Below, piece after piece: positions 41,577-50,554 of a DNA stretch of 64,000 nt. The position numbers and the translations under genes are program-made. How positions within the stretch are numbered: position 1 is the first letter of the stretch; the number at the start of each line of letters is the position of its first letter. The stretch lies in the NCBI RefSeq assembly GCF_042643265.1, contig NZ_JBHRRZ010000039.1, forward strand, positions 62,001 to 126,000, in the 5' to 3' direction. The notes below the pieces were generated by a model, which worked only from the letters and a program-made list of their open reading frames with translations, searched no databases and was not told the origin of the DNA. This stretch comes from Virgibacillus_O sediminis. Its GTDB lineage: Bacteria > Bacillota > Bacilli > Bacillales > Amphibacillaceae.

Positions 41577-42398
41577 TCATGGACGAAGATTTTCCAGTGC
41601 CTGCTTGACTGTAGCATAGGAATCAATTGCCGTCATATTGATATTGCTGTCCAGCATATTGAGGACCATCTCCGGCCGGAAGCCGGCAATAACTACATGA
41701 ATCCCCATTACACGCATCATATTCCCCAGTTGATGAAGGGATTCTGCTATCTGCGAGTCGATCGCCAAGGTACCCGAATAATCCACGATGACATAATTAA
41801 CCTCAATCTCGGCAATCCTCGGAATGACATTCTTCATCATATGCTGGACGGTTGCAGGGTCCACGTCGCCCACTACAGGTATTACCACAATATCATCTTC
41901 AATTGGTACAATCGGTGCCGACAGTTTGATTAAATCCTCCCGTACCTTTTCCCGCTGCATATCGGAAAGCCGTTTAAAGGAGAAGATTGTTTCATTCAGA
42001 CTGACGTCCAGAAGCCGATCGATCCGTTTAAGGACAGAGGCGTTTTCCTCTACCGTCAGCCCCAGGTCCAGACTGATCTGAGTGACTACATCATTAAATA
42101 CTTCCCTTGTAGGGGGATAACGTACAACGATTTCCAAGATTTCTTTCTCTGCTGAGACCTGCATCTCGGCATTGCTCTTGCTCCAATCCAGCAGGGTGTC
42201 GGGAATAGCATCCTCCCTCTCATCTCTTATTGTTTCGCCGAGGAATGCCCATAGGTCTTGGTACATATGGACAGCGCTATCCTTCTCCCATTCAGGGAGG
42301 TCAAGCTTTGCCTTCTCAACGACTGATTCTACCACATCGGCCGCTAATGACTCTGCATGCTTTTCTATGTATTCCGCAAAATTCACTAATGAAGCCAA
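41577..42398 (-). CDS. RsbR-type stressosome STAS protein
   Basis: A 273-residue RsbR paralogue. An N-terminal non-heme globin-like helical domain (about 1-150) is followed by a linker helix (SFKRLSDMQREKVREDLIKLSAPIVP) and a STAS domain (about 160-273) ending GIHVVIAGFRPEMVLNML. The phosphorylation region VDYSGTLAIDSQIA carries Ser at the usual Thr/Ser positions. Such proteins build the stressosome with RsbS and RsbT upstream of SigB. It is an orphan, without rsbS/rsbT, like YqhA/YojH. The start is TTG behind AAGGGGTGG. Confidence 0.88.
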   Translation of the reverse strand: MASLVNFAEYIEKHAESLAADVVESVVEKAKLDLPEWEKDSAVHMYQDLWAFLGETIRDEREDAIPDTLLDWSKSNAEMQVSAEKEILEIVVRYPPTREVFNDVVTQISLDLGLTVEENASVLKRIDRLLDVSLNETIFSFKRLSDMQREKVREDLIKLSAPIVPIEDDIVVIPVVGDVDPATVQHMMKNVIPRIAEIEVNYVIVDYSGTLAIDSQIAESLHQLGNMMRVMGIHVVIAGFRPEMVLNMLDSNINMTAIDSYATVKQALENLRP

Positions 42399-42539
42399 CT
42401 GCCCCCACCCCTTCTATCTATTCTAACTTCCCCAAATTTACTATAACATTTGCTAAAGCTGCAATTCCATAAATACACTTTCTGTCATACAGTTTAAGTG
42501 GAGTCAACAATGCTGGTCCGCGTTGATCCCGGAAAATAA

Positions 42540-42575
42540 AACCGCCTCTTCTCATTAGCAAGAAGAGGCTTGTTG
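42540..42575 (-). terminator. Terminator of aldo/keto reductase gene
   Basis: Stem GCCTCTTCT/AGAAGAGGC; minus strand continues GGTTTTATTTT. Confidence 0.85.
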
Positions 42576-42628
42576 ACAGGAAAGCATATCCATAGTTGTT
42601 AAGTCTATCATTAAACCACTATTATGAG

Positions 42629-43570
42629 TTATTTACTTGATTGAAAAATACGCTCGATTTCCCTGATTGCCTCCCGCGATAGGTTAATATCCAAGGTTTT
42701 CAAATTGCTGAGAACCTGATCCTTCCGCTTTGCCCCCGGAATGATGGTATCAACCGTATCTCTAGTCAAATACCAGGCCAGTACCAGATTGGCTATTTCC
42801 GTATCTTTAGCCTCGGCTATGGTACGTAGGTTCTCCACTTTCTCTACATTTTGTTCAAATGCGGCTCCTTGAAAATACGGCAGGGATTCACGAAAGCCGC
42901 TGACCTTCGTATCCTTATCGTACTTTCCGGTCAAAAGTCCAGATGCCAACGGAAAGAATGGAACATAGGACATATCATTCTCACTTGCATAAGGGAAAAT
43001 GGTTTCTTCAGCATCACGGTTCAGCAGATTATATTCACCCTGATAGACATCGACATATCCATCTTTATCTGCCTCCCTCAATTGATCGGGCGAGAAATTA
43101 GAAATGCCGATTGCACGGATTTTCCCTTCGTCCTTCAATTCTTGCAGAGCACCGACTGCTTCCGCTTCCGGTGTCTTTTGGTCAGGATAATGAATATATA
43201 GCAAATCAATATGATCAGTCCCAAGCCGCTTCAGACTCTTTTCCGCTTCTCTTTTCAGAAATGCTGGTGAATTATCATGAACAACCTCATTACCTTGGAC
43301 TTTCGGCGAAACCTTGGTAGCAATTACTAAATCCGACCGGTTCCCCCTTTCCTTGATCACCTCTCCAATCAATTCTTCGGAACGGCCCATTCCATACATA
43401 AAAGCGGTGTCCAGGTAATTCACTCCGTTTTCCAGAGCTGTCCGGACGACTTCTTTGCCTGTTTCCTCATCTACTTCCGGGAAAATATTGTGCCCGCCGA
43501 CCGTGTTTGTCCCTAAACCGACGGGGTTCACATATAAGTCCGTTTTGCCAATCTGTACTTTCTTTGCCAT
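42629..43570 (-). CDS. Aldo/keto reductase (IolS/YccK-like)
   Basis: A 313-residue NADP(H)-dependent (alpha/beta)8-barrel reductase of the AKR11-like group. The catalytic tetrad is Asp54, Tyr59, Lys86 and His127 (LDTAFMYG, VIATKV, YIHYPD). The cofactor end has IIPGAKRKDQVLSNL. B. subtilis IolS and YccK/YhdN-type enzymes are the nearest recognisable models; they reduce broad aldehydes. AAAGGGG precedes the ATG. Not linked to an iol operon here. Confidence 0.9.
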   Translation of the reverse strand: MAKKVQIGKTDLYVNPVGLGTNTVGGHNIFPEVDEETGKEVVRTALENGVNYLDTAFMYGMGRSEELIGEVIKERGNRSDLVIATKVSPKVQGNEVVHDNSPAFLKREAEKSLKRLGTDHIDLLYIHYPDQKTPEAEAVGALQELKDEGKIRAIGISNFSPDQLREADKDGYVDVYQGEYNLLNRDAEETIFPYASENDMSYVPFFPLASGLLTGKYDKDTKVSGFRESLPYFQGAAFEQNVEKVENLRTIAEAKDTEIANLVLAWYLTRDTVDTIIPGAKRKDQVLSNLKTLDINLSREAIREIERIFQSSK

Positions 43571-43703
43571 AAAATCATACCCCTTTTCTGTATGTTAGTT
43601 CAGAAACCTGGTGATTGTTCAAATAAAATAAATTTATATATCAAGTGTAGAACAATCAGCATTTTTATAGCAATTAAGACGACCCACTTCTTATATAAAC
43701 ATT

Positions 43704-43740
43704 AGAAAAAGGCCTCCGATAAGAGTCAAAGGCCTTTTTC
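43704..43740 (-). terminator. Terminator of Nramp-like gene
   Basis: Stem GAAAAAGGCC/GGCCTTTTTC with a ~16-nt loop. Confidence 0.85.
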
Positions 43741-43743
43741 CCT

Positions 43744-44985
43744 TTATACCATATTGACAAAAGCTGATACTGCGTCTACAAGGCTGTAAATACCCAGCCC
43801 ACCGACAATCAGGACAATAATTCCTCCAATGATATTCAACTTTGCAGTGTTGACATATTTCCCCATAGCATTTTTATTATTGACTACAATAAGCAGGAAA
43901 ATCGCAACGATTGGCAAAATCAGCCCATTCAGGGCCTGGGCAGTCAGGATCAGCTGCATTGGTTCAAATCCGATAGCAGACGTGACAATCCCAATCCCGA
44001 TAATTATCGAGAAAATCAGTTTGAACTTCCAGTTGTCGAACCCTGTTCCCCACTTAGTTAGCCCGCCGATCGTATAAGCTGCTCCCAAAGGGGAAGCCAT
44101 AGCCGATGAGAGGCCGGCTGCCAGCATGCCGATACTGATAAACCCGGAGGCCCACTCGCCAAGGGTCGGCTCCAGCGCTAGTGCTAATGCTTCTATTCCG
44201 GCTGCATCCGATCCACGGACAACGGTACCCGCCGTGATTATCACCGCAGCAGTGATCAGCCCGCCGACTCCGATGGTGATAAGGATATCCATTCTCGCTT
44301 TCTTAATGTCAGCGGGATTCTTCCAACGCTCATGCGCACTAGAAGCGTGCATGAAGAGATTATACGGAACAACTGTCGTACCTATCAATGCAACAATCAC
44401 TACAATAGACCCGTCCGGAATCGCAGGAACAAACGCACCTTTAAATACTTCGCTTAAATTAGGCTGAACGATCAGCATGGTAGTAATGAAAGTGATGCTC
44501 ATCACAATGACAAGTCCAATCAGTATTTTCTCAAAGCGCTTATAAGTCCCTGTCAAACCTAAGATGAGAATAACAACACCAATGACAGGGGCGATATAGT
44601 TCTGGGGAATTCCTGTCAGCAGAGAGACACCTAATGCCCCGCCGGTCAGGTCACCGGCCATATAGGCCGCACAGCCCATCCCGACGGAAAACCCAATTAA
44701 AATGACGGCACCAAACTTGAATACCGGCCGCTCAAACTGGCCGCGGATGGCTTCCCCAAGCCCGCTTCCCGTTACAATCCCCAGACGGGAGGCCATTTCC
44801 TGCAGGAACATGGTAGTGATTACCGAGAAGACAATGGCCCAGATTAAAGAATAACCGAAAGAGGCTCCGGCCTCTGTCGCCGTCGAGACTGTACCCGGTC
44901 CAATAAAGGAAGCAGCAATGATAGCTCCGGGACCGATGACCTTTACTTTCTCTTTAAATCTTTTCCATGGCGACGAGGATTCCAT
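43744..44985 (-). CDS. Nramp-related transporter lacking the canonical metal-site residues
   Basis: A 413-residue, eleven-segment protein clearly homologous to Nramp/MntH (LeuT fold). The TM1 unwound motif DPGN is replaced by GPGT (29-32, in SFIGPGTVSTATEAGAS) and the TM6 motif AxxMPHN by TTVVPYN (203-209). The Asp, Asn, Met and His residues that coordinate or surround Mn2+/Fe2+ in MntH are therefore absent. It belongs to the GPGT side branch common in Firmicutes and archaea; its substrate may be Mg2+ or something other than a transition metal. It is not safe to call it MntH. AAAGGAG precedes the ATG. Confidence 0.9.
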   Translation of the reverse strand: MESSSPWKRFKEKVKVIGPGAIIAASFIGPGTVSTATEAGASFGYSLIWAIVFSVITTMFLQEMASRLGIVTGSGLGEAIRGQFERPVFKFGAVILIGFSVGMGCAAYMAGDLTGGALGVSLLTGIPQNYIAPVIGVVILILGLTGTYKRFEKILIGLVIVMSITFITTMLIVQPNLSEVFKGAFVPAIPDGSIVVIVALIGTTVVPYNLFMHASSAHERWKNPADIKKARMDILITIGVGGLITAAVIITAGTVVRGSDAAGIEALALALEPTLGEWASGFISIGMLAAGLSSAMASPLGAAYTIGGLTKWGTGFDNWKFKLIFSIIIGIGIVTSAIGFEPMQLILTAQALNGLILPIVAIFLLIVVNNKNAMGKYVNTAKLNIIGGIIVLIVGGLGIYSLVDAVSAFVNMV

Positions 44986-45451
44986 ATATCCAACTCCTTT
45001 AAATTTCTGCTTGGTTGCTTATGTTTTCCCCGAATGCCTGTACAGAAAACTCAACTGTAGGATTGGGTAATATTACCAAGTAGCATACGCATCTGATGCT
45101 TACTCTGTTAAGGGGATGAATTCACGCTCTGACCGATTCCCTCACTGTTCTGCCAATATACCCCGCCTCCTGCCGATTTCCCCGCTGTACCAGCTGATAG
45201 ACATCCTTTTACCTGCCACCCGGTTGCACTCCCCTGAAACTAGTTATATAATTATTCAGTATTGAATCTATTATTTGATTCAGCAGTTTTCCATGCCTCG
45301 GCCGGCTTAATACAGCGAAATATTTTACAGTGATGATGGTAAAATCAGGGCCCATCTATTTCCTCATTTTACTATTTTCATTTATGGTATTACCTAGTTT
45401 CCTGATAAGGTAACTCCCTCAACAAGAATATACGTAAAGAAGGTGTAATTA
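44986..45451. other. Divergent intergenic region with a 12-bp palindrome
   Basis: Promoter region shared by the Nramp-like gene and phnDEC. The only crisp element is the perfect palindrome GGTAATATTACC (45066-45077), 81 bp upstream of the Nramp-like start. I looked for Mn (yybP), guanidine and T-box leaders on the minus strand and saw none. Confidence 0.45.
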
Positions 45452-46345
45452 TTGAAAAAGTCTATGTATATAGCAGCTTTTATCTGCCTCTCTATTATCC
45501 TGTCTGCTTGTGGCAGCAAGGCAGAAGAAGCGGAAGGTCCATTATTGGATGAGACTTTCACCATTGGTGTCATTCCTGCCCAGACAGTCGGAGCAATGGA
45601 GGAAGCCATGGATAAATTGCAGTCCCTCTTAAGTGAGGAACTGAACCGTAAAGTTACCGTTGATGTCTACCCAGATTATAATGGAGTAGTGGAAGCATTG
45701 AACTATGACAAAATCGACATGGCCTACCTTGGACCCTTGACCTACATAATCGCCAATCAAAAAAGCGGTGCCAAAGCTATCATAACCCAGGAAATTGATG
45801 GAAAACCTTACTATCACTCCTATATTATTACGTACGAGGACGAACCCTGGGAATCCTTAGAAGATTTGCTTCACACACCTGAAGAAGTTGACTTTGCTTT
45901 CGGAGATCCGAATTCTACTTCCGGTTCGCTGATCCCTACTATTGAATTGCAGAAGCGTGGAGTATTTGACTCACAGGAAGATCATGACTTTCATTCTGTC
46001 CGCTATACCGGATCGCATGATGCAACCGCTTTAGCCGTACAAAATAAACAAATTAATGCAGGTGCCATTGATAGTGCCATTTATCATCAATTGATAGAAT
46101 CAGGAAAAATTGATAAAGAACAGCTGAAGGTTATCTGGAAATCCGAGGAACTTTTCCAATATCCCTGGGCCGTCCATAAGGATACAAATGAAGAGACCAT
46201 CACTAGACTTCAGGAGACCTTCTTATCTATAGAAGATGAGGAAATTCTCGAAGCTTTTGGTGCCAGCGGGTTTACGAAGGCAAGCAAGGAGGATTATAGA
46301 AATATCGAAGAAGCAGCTAAACAACAGGGAATAATCAATGAATAG
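45452..46345 (+). CDS. phnD: Phosphonate/phosphite ABC transporter substrate-binding lipoprotein
   Basis: A 297-residue PhnD-family binding protein. The signal peptide ends in lipobox LSAC (Cys20). FTIGVIPAQT opens the first lobe, DMAYLGPLTYI and FGDPNSTSGSLIP are the ligand-binding signatures of PhnD/PtxB proteins, and AGAIDSAIY lies in the hinge region. The start is TTG behind AAGAAGGTG. First gene of phnDEC; no phosphonate lyase or hydrolase gene is linked, so phosphonate, phosphite or phosphate ester uptake remain possible. Confidence 0.9.
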   Translation: MKKSMYIAAFICLSIILSACGSKAEEAEGPLLDETFTIGVIPAQTVGAMEEAMDKLQSLLSEELNRKVTVDVYPDYNGVVEALNYDKIDMAYLGPLTYIIANQKSGAKAIITQEIDGKPYYHSYIITYEDEPWESLEDLLHTPEEVDFAFGDPNSTSGSLIPTIELQKRGVFDSQEDHDFHSVRYTGSHDATALAVQNKQINAGAIDSAIYHQLIESGKIDKEQLKVIWKSEELFQYPWAVHKDTNEETITRLQETFLSIEDEEILEAFGASGFTKASKEDYRNIEEAAKQQGIINE

Positions 46346-46353
46346 AGTTGAGT

Positions 46354-47112
46354 ATGGTGTGGTTTAAAAAGAAGAACATTATCACCTTGATCCTGCTCTC
46401 CCTCCTCATCTATTTCAGTATGAAACTGACAGAGTTCGACCTATCCAAGTTTAAAGACTTCGATAATATGATCCATTTTCTAGCCCAGTGGTTTCCCATG
46501 GATTTCTCCAGACTTCCCGATTTGATGAAGGAAGCCGCAGAGACACTGGCGATGGCTTTTCTCGGCAGCATTCTCGGATTGATCATTGCTCTGCCGCTCA
46601 GCTTCATGGCTGCAAAAAATACGGCACCGTCTAAACCAATATTCCATTTTTCCCGGGTAGCATTAAGCTTCGTCCGGTCTCTCCCAGAAATTGTAATCGG
46701 CCTGGTTCTGCTCACGACACTTGGTCTGGGGCCATTTCCGGCTGTACTGGCGATCATGTTCCATAATATAGGCGTGCTGGGAAAGCTGGTTTCCGAATTG
46801 ATTGAAGCTGCAGACCCCGGCCCGCAGGAAGCGATGAAAGCTGTCGGCGCTGGCAATGGTATTGCCTACCTGTTCAGCATTTTGCCGCAGATTTGGCCAA
46901 ATGTGCTATCTCAATTCTTCTACCGATTCGAAGTGGCCATCCGGACGTCCCTCATCCTCGGTTTCATTGGGGGCGGAGGGATTGGGCAAGTATTATTCAA
47001 TGATTTTAAAACCTTCCAGTATTCCTCTGTGGCATTGGATGTACTGATTATTATGGTAATGGTAATCATCGTCGATTTCTTGGGCAGTTATACGCGGAAC
47101 AGAATCATCTAA
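46354..47112 (+). CDS. phnE: Phosphonate ABC transporter permease
   Basis: A 252-residue inner-membrane permease with about six helices. The ABC permease (EAA) loop appears as ADPGPQEAMKAVGAGNGIAYLFSILPQ, split here after GAGNG. FIGGGGIGQVLFNDFK is the C-terminal PhnE signature. It begins 9 bp after phnD; TTG 46348 is an alternative start, but ATG 46354 has the better spacing to TAGAG. Confidence 0.9.
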   Translation: MVWFKKKNIITLILLSLLIYFSMKLTEFDLSKFKDFDNMIHFLAQWFPMDFSRLPDLMKEAAETLAMAFLGSILGLIIALPLSFMAAKNTAPSKPIFHFSRVALSFVRSLPEIVIGLVLLTTLGLGPFPAVLAIMFHNIGVLGKLVSELIEAADPGPQEAMKAVGAGNGIAYLFSILPQIWPNVLSQFFYRFEVAIRTSLILGFIGGGGIGQVLFNDFKTFQYSSVALDVLIIMVMVIIVDFLGSYTRNRII

Positions 47113-47126
47113 AGGAGATAGAGCAA

Positions 47127-47864
47127 ATGATTGAAATGAAAGATATATCTGTCCGTTACCCGGGCACCCATACGGATGCTCTTTCAGAAATAAGCATCTC
47201 TTTCCAGCAAGGTGAATTTGTATGTATTCTCGGGAAGAGCGGTGCAGGCAAGTCGACCTTCGTCCGCTGTTTCAATGGGCTGCAAAAGCTTACCCATGGG
47301 GAGATTTATCTAAAAGGAAATCCGGTTTCTCCTTCTAATGATGAAGAATGGCGGACAATCCGGAGAAAAACAGGAATGATCTTCCAACACTTCAATTTGA
47401 TTCCTCGATTAAGTGTCCTGCAGAATGTGTTGACCGGCATGTTTGGCTACAGGTCTTCTTTTAAAAATCTGATTGGCTGGTTTACAACGCAGGAAAAAGA
47501 ACTGGCCAAACGGGTTATCGCTGATGTCGGACTGGCTGCCATGGAACACCGGCGGGTTGAAAACTTAAGCGGCGGTCAAAAACAACGAGTCGGGATTGCC
47601 CGGGCCCTCGTCCAACAGCCGGAGATCTTAATCGGCGATGAGCCAGTTGCCAGCATTGATCCAGGAACAGCGGAGCATATTTTTAACATGCTTCAGGACA
47701 TACATCGGCGCCTCAGATTACTGACCATTATCAATGTCCATGACATCGACCTTGCCAAGCGGTATGCCACGAGGATTGTTGCCCTAAAAGAAGGGAAAGT
47801 CATTTTTGATGGGCACCCTGGAGATTTCACCAATGAAGAATATTATGCAACCTATCAATCATAG
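47127..47864 (+). CDS. phnC: Phosphonate ABC transporter ATP-binding protein
   Basis: A 245-residue ABC ATPase energising PhnDE. Walker A GKSGAGKST (about 36-44), Q-loop IFQHFNLIPRLS, signature LSGGQKQRVGIARAL, Walker B ILIGDEP and H-loop NVHD are all intact. The FNGLQ and RRKTGMIFQHFN stretches are typical of PhnC. AAAGGAG precedes the ATG. The gene order D-E-C puts the ATPase last, and a terminator follows. Confidence 0.93.
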   Translation: MIEMKDISVRYPGTHTDALSEISISFQQGEFVCILGKSGAGKSTFVRCFNGLQKLTHGEIYLKGNPVSPSNDEEWRTIRRKTGMIFQHFNLIPRLSVLQNVLTGMFGYRSSFKNLIGWFTTQEKELAKRVIADVGLAAMEHRRVENLSGGQKQRVGIARALVQQPEILIGDEPVASIDPGTAEHIFNMLQDIHRRLRLLTIINVHDIDLAKRYATRIVALKEGKVIFDGHPGDFTNEEYYATYQS

Positions 47865-47870
47865 AAATGG

Positions 47871-47906
47871 AAAAAGGCTGAAAACACTGATGTTTTCGGC
47901 CTTCTT
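47871..47906 (+). terminator. Terminator of phnDEC
   Basis: Stem AAGGC-TGAAAACA/TGTTTTC-GCCTT with TTCTTC following. Confidence 0.78.
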
Positions 47907-48079
47907 CTGCTGTCCTCACCCGGCAGTATCGACCTCCACGATGATTGCCTCCTCCCTCCATTAACTTCAGACAGGAAACGAGTTTCTCATGCTCGAGATG
48001 CTGGCTAAAAGCAGTAGCGGTCAAAGCTTTTCGCTGCCTCATGCAAGACAGTCAACCAAATTTCATGCCCTTTACTCCT

Positions 48080-48139
48080 CTCGGAAAAGTTATGTCCTTG
48101 TTGAAAACCAAGATTTGTTGAATGCGGGATCACGTAAAA
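48080..48139 (-). pseudogene. Possible fragment of a DUF1801-like gene
   Basis: Minus-strand codons read FYVIPHSTNLGFQQGHNF, resembling the conserved VNLGFxxG core of DUF1801 proteins (compare VNLGFHKGSNL in the gene at 14565). The frame around it is not otherwise like the family, and it lies just beyond the GH3 terminator. Probably a decayed remnant; the match is short. Confidence 0.25.
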
Positions 48140-48164
48140 ATGCGGCGTGAACATCACGCCGCAT
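48135..48164 (-). terminator. Terminator of GH3 gene
   Basis: Perfect stem ATGCGGCGTGA/TCACGCCGCAT, minus strand continuing TTTTTACG. Confidence 0.88.
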
Positions 48165-48185
48165 GGGTATAATTGATTACTTGAT

Positions 48186-50219
48186 CTAATAACTGAGTCC
48201 GAACCCGAATCCATATTCATTTCCATCTTTATCACGGTAAACATAGGAAGATCCTTTTGCATGTCCAGGTATGTCCCCAGGACTCTTATCCAATTCTTCC
48301 TGGCTTGCCGGAAGTGTGAATGGCAGTTTTCCTGATGGATTGTATTTACCGCAAAGTACATCGAACAGCACTTCATATTTCACTCCAAAGGTACTTAGTA
48401 CAGCATGCGCCCCAGGCTCGATATCTCCAATCAGCCAAGGATTCGTCATGTTGATAACAAGAATAGTCGGTGCTTTCGCTTCAATTTCTTTTATGCGGTC
48501 GACGTCCACTCCGGTGTCGTGTCCAAGAGCTACTGTCAGCGGTTCATCAGGACGATCCGGAACAGTATTCGGAATGGCAAACACAAAGGCATGTGTGGCT
48601 TCATCCAGCTTATCCGTCAGCACCAGGGAAGAATTCCTGCTAGCAAATGCTTCCTTGACTTTCTGCGTTTCTTCTTCTGCTCCGTCCTGCTTAAATACTT
48701 CTACATATAATTTCATCTCTGCCACTTTTTCATCTGTTAATGGCAACAATTGCTCACTATTACGGTTTAGTACCACAGATTTGCGGTGGGCTGTGTCGGC
48801 TTTTTGTTGGGAAGCGGCATCTTTTGCAATTCGCTGTGCCTGTTCTGGGTCGACATACGGGTTTTCAAATAATCCAAGTTCCATTATTTCCGTTAGCAGA
48901 TAAGTCACAGACTTATCCAGCTTGTCCTCACTGACATAGCCTTCCTTGACCGACTTAATGAGCACAGATGGATCAGCTTCATCGGAGAACATGTTTACAC
49001 CTGCTTCCAGTGCTTTAGCATATCTCTCCTCAGGGGATAGTTCCTCTGCTCCCCATGGCATCATATTGATGATACCGGTATCCGAGTTGATATATCCTTT
49101 AAAACCTAGTTCTTCCCTCAAGATATCACGGACAATTGCTTTGTTATAGGCAAAACCTATCTCTTCAAACAGTTCCCCGTCTTTCAGCTGTGGAACACTG
49201 TGTTCATTGCTTGGATAGGAGTAATAAGGCATGATGGACGTGGTTCCTGCTTCAACTGCCGCTTTAAACGGTGGGATGTGATACTTATACAGGCTTCCAG
49301 GTGTCGGATACGGGTTGAAACTTCCCCATGGGTAATGAGGGTCATGGCCATTATGCCGCGCACCGCCGCCAGGGAAGTGCTTTGTTGTCAGGGATACACT
49401 GTCTTCTCCAAGCTCTTCTCCTTGGAAACCTTCAATCACTGCCTTGATCATGGCAGCTGCCAAATCAGGATCCTCTCCAAATGTTCCATTATAGCGCATC
49501 CATAGTGGATCGGTAGCAATGTCAGCCATATAGCCGTATACCTTATGAATCCCTGCCGCTCTCCATTCGCGGGCAGCAATCTTACCGAATTCCTTCATCA
49601 GCTCGGTATCACCAGTGGCAGCAAGCCCCAATTCTCCTGGCCATACAGAAAATTCACCTGTCGCTTCCATTAAACCATGATACAAATGACCAATATGGTT
49701 TCGTGGATTCGAAACCATTACAGCAGGAATTCCCAGACGGGACTCTTCCGCCACTTCCTGGATTTTATTCGTCCATGTAGCTAAATCGGATGCCTTTGGG
49801 TTATCACGGACAATAAAATAGCGGAGATTCAAATCCTTAATGCCTTTTGTCGTTCCAGCATTATAAAGCAATGGCCTTGGCAGTTCATAATTATCATCGC
49901 CCGGCTTGGAAAATGGATGAGTTTTCAACACTACATCCGTCTCATTCAATAGGCCGCTTTCATCTGTTTCCTTTGTCTCAATATTTCCCGGAATTCGTTC
50001 CGAACCAGGCATATATTGGGAGGAGATGGTCATCAACCCTGCTTTCTCTTCAAGCGTCATCCGGGAAACCAAATCCTTCACCCGCTCTTCAATCGGCAGT
50101 TCCCAGTTCTCATACGGGTCCAGTACACCATTACCATTCAGATCCCTGAACTGCTTGCCATCTACGGTTAAAATATCTTTAACACGTGTCTCAACATTGG
50201 TTGTATGTTCTTTGCTCAT
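48186..50219 (-). CDS. GH3 family beta-glycosidase (beta-glucosidase/xylosidase type)
   Basis: A 677-residue glycoside hydrolase family 3 enzyme with no signal peptide, so it acts inside the cell on imported oligosaccharides. An N-terminal FRDLNGNGVLDPYENW looks like a Ca2+ loop. The (alpha/beta)8 domain has KHFPGGG and INSDTGIINMMPWG, whose Asp (about residue 380) is the predicted nucleophile; the second alpha/beta sandwich domain covers roughly residues 480-650 and ends YGFGFGLSY. AGAGGAG precedes the ATG. The promoter region has a XylR-like palindrome and a cre box, matching those of the GPH symporter gene at 25003. A xylosidase or glucosidase role is equally compatible. Confidence 0.9.
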   Translation of the reverse strand: MSKEHTTNVETRVKDILTVDGKQFRDLNGNGVLDPYENWELPIEERVKDLVSRMTLEEKAGLMTISSQYMPGSERIPGNIETKETDESGLLNETDVVLKTHPFSKPGDDNYELPRPLLYNAGTTKGIKDLNLRYFIVRDNPKASDLATWTNKIQEVAEESRLGIPAVMVSNPRNHIGHLYHGLMEATGEFSVWPGELGLAATGDTELMKEFGKIAAREWRAAGIHKVYGYMADIATDPLWMRYNGTFGEDPDLAAAMIKAVIEGFQGEELGEDSVSLTTKHFPGGGARHNGHDPHYPWGSFNPYPTPGSLYKYHIPPFKAAVEAGTTSIMPYYSYPSNEHSVPQLKDGELFEEIGFAYNKAIVRDILREELGFKGYINSDTGIINMMPWGAEELSPEERYAKALEAGVNMFSDEADPSVLIKSVKEGYVSEDKLDKSVTYLLTEIMELGLFENPYVDPEQAQRIAKDAASQQKADTAHRKSVVLNRNSEQLLPLTDEKVAEMKLYVEVFKQDGAEEETQKVKEAFASRNSSLVLTDKLDEATHAFVFAIPNTVPDRPDEPLTVALGHDTGVDVDRIKEIEAKAPTILVINMTNPWLIGDIEPGAHAVLSTFGVKYEVLFDVLCGKYNPSGKLPFTLPASQEELDKSPGDIPGHAKGSSYVYRDKDGNEYGFGFGLSY

Positions 50220-50314
50220 TAGAACACTCCTCTAGTATCTTTTCTATTGCTGCTATTAAAATACTTTCTCCTACCTATCTTATGCTATGTATGTGAATGT
50301 AGGCAAAGGAAAAA

Positions 50315-50347
50315 TTATAGTTTGTTTGCTAAACAAACAAACTATAA
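50315..50347 (-). promoter_or_regulatory. XylR-like operator upstream of GH3 gene
   Basis: A perfect 33-bp dyad with 14-bp arms, TTATAGTTTGTTTG and CAAACAAACTATAA, around CTAAA. It contains the AGTTTGTTT/AAACAAACT half-sites of XylR operators and lies about 95 bp upstream of the ATG. Confidence 0.75.
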
Positions 50348-50362
50348 TATCTATATAATAAT

Positions 50363-50376
50363 TGAAAACGGTTTAA
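50363..50376 (-). promoter_or_regulatory. cre-like site upstream of GH3 gene
   Basis: TGAAAACGGTTTAA matches TGNAANCGNTNNCA with one mismatch, directly upstream of the XylR-like operator. Confidence 0.6.
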
Positions 50377-50554
50377 CAATCAATAGTCCAAAAACATTGT
50401 CGCCAAAAAGAATTACAAAAAAATTACAACTTCTTAAAAACATAACACTCACTTTTCAATCTCTTTAAAAAGCAGTAATGTTAGTTTTTTCCTCCCAAAA
50501 AGTGGTAACTGTCCAAATGTGCAATAATTAATCATCAAGGGAGGAAGATTTAAC

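Noticed and set aside
43744..44985. Calling the Nramp protein MntH
   Set aside because: The metal-site motifs are missing, so the name would imply an unsupported function.
44986..45240. Possible Mn, guanidine or T-box leader before the Nramp-like gene
   Set aside because: I could not align any class core sequence to the minus-strand leader.
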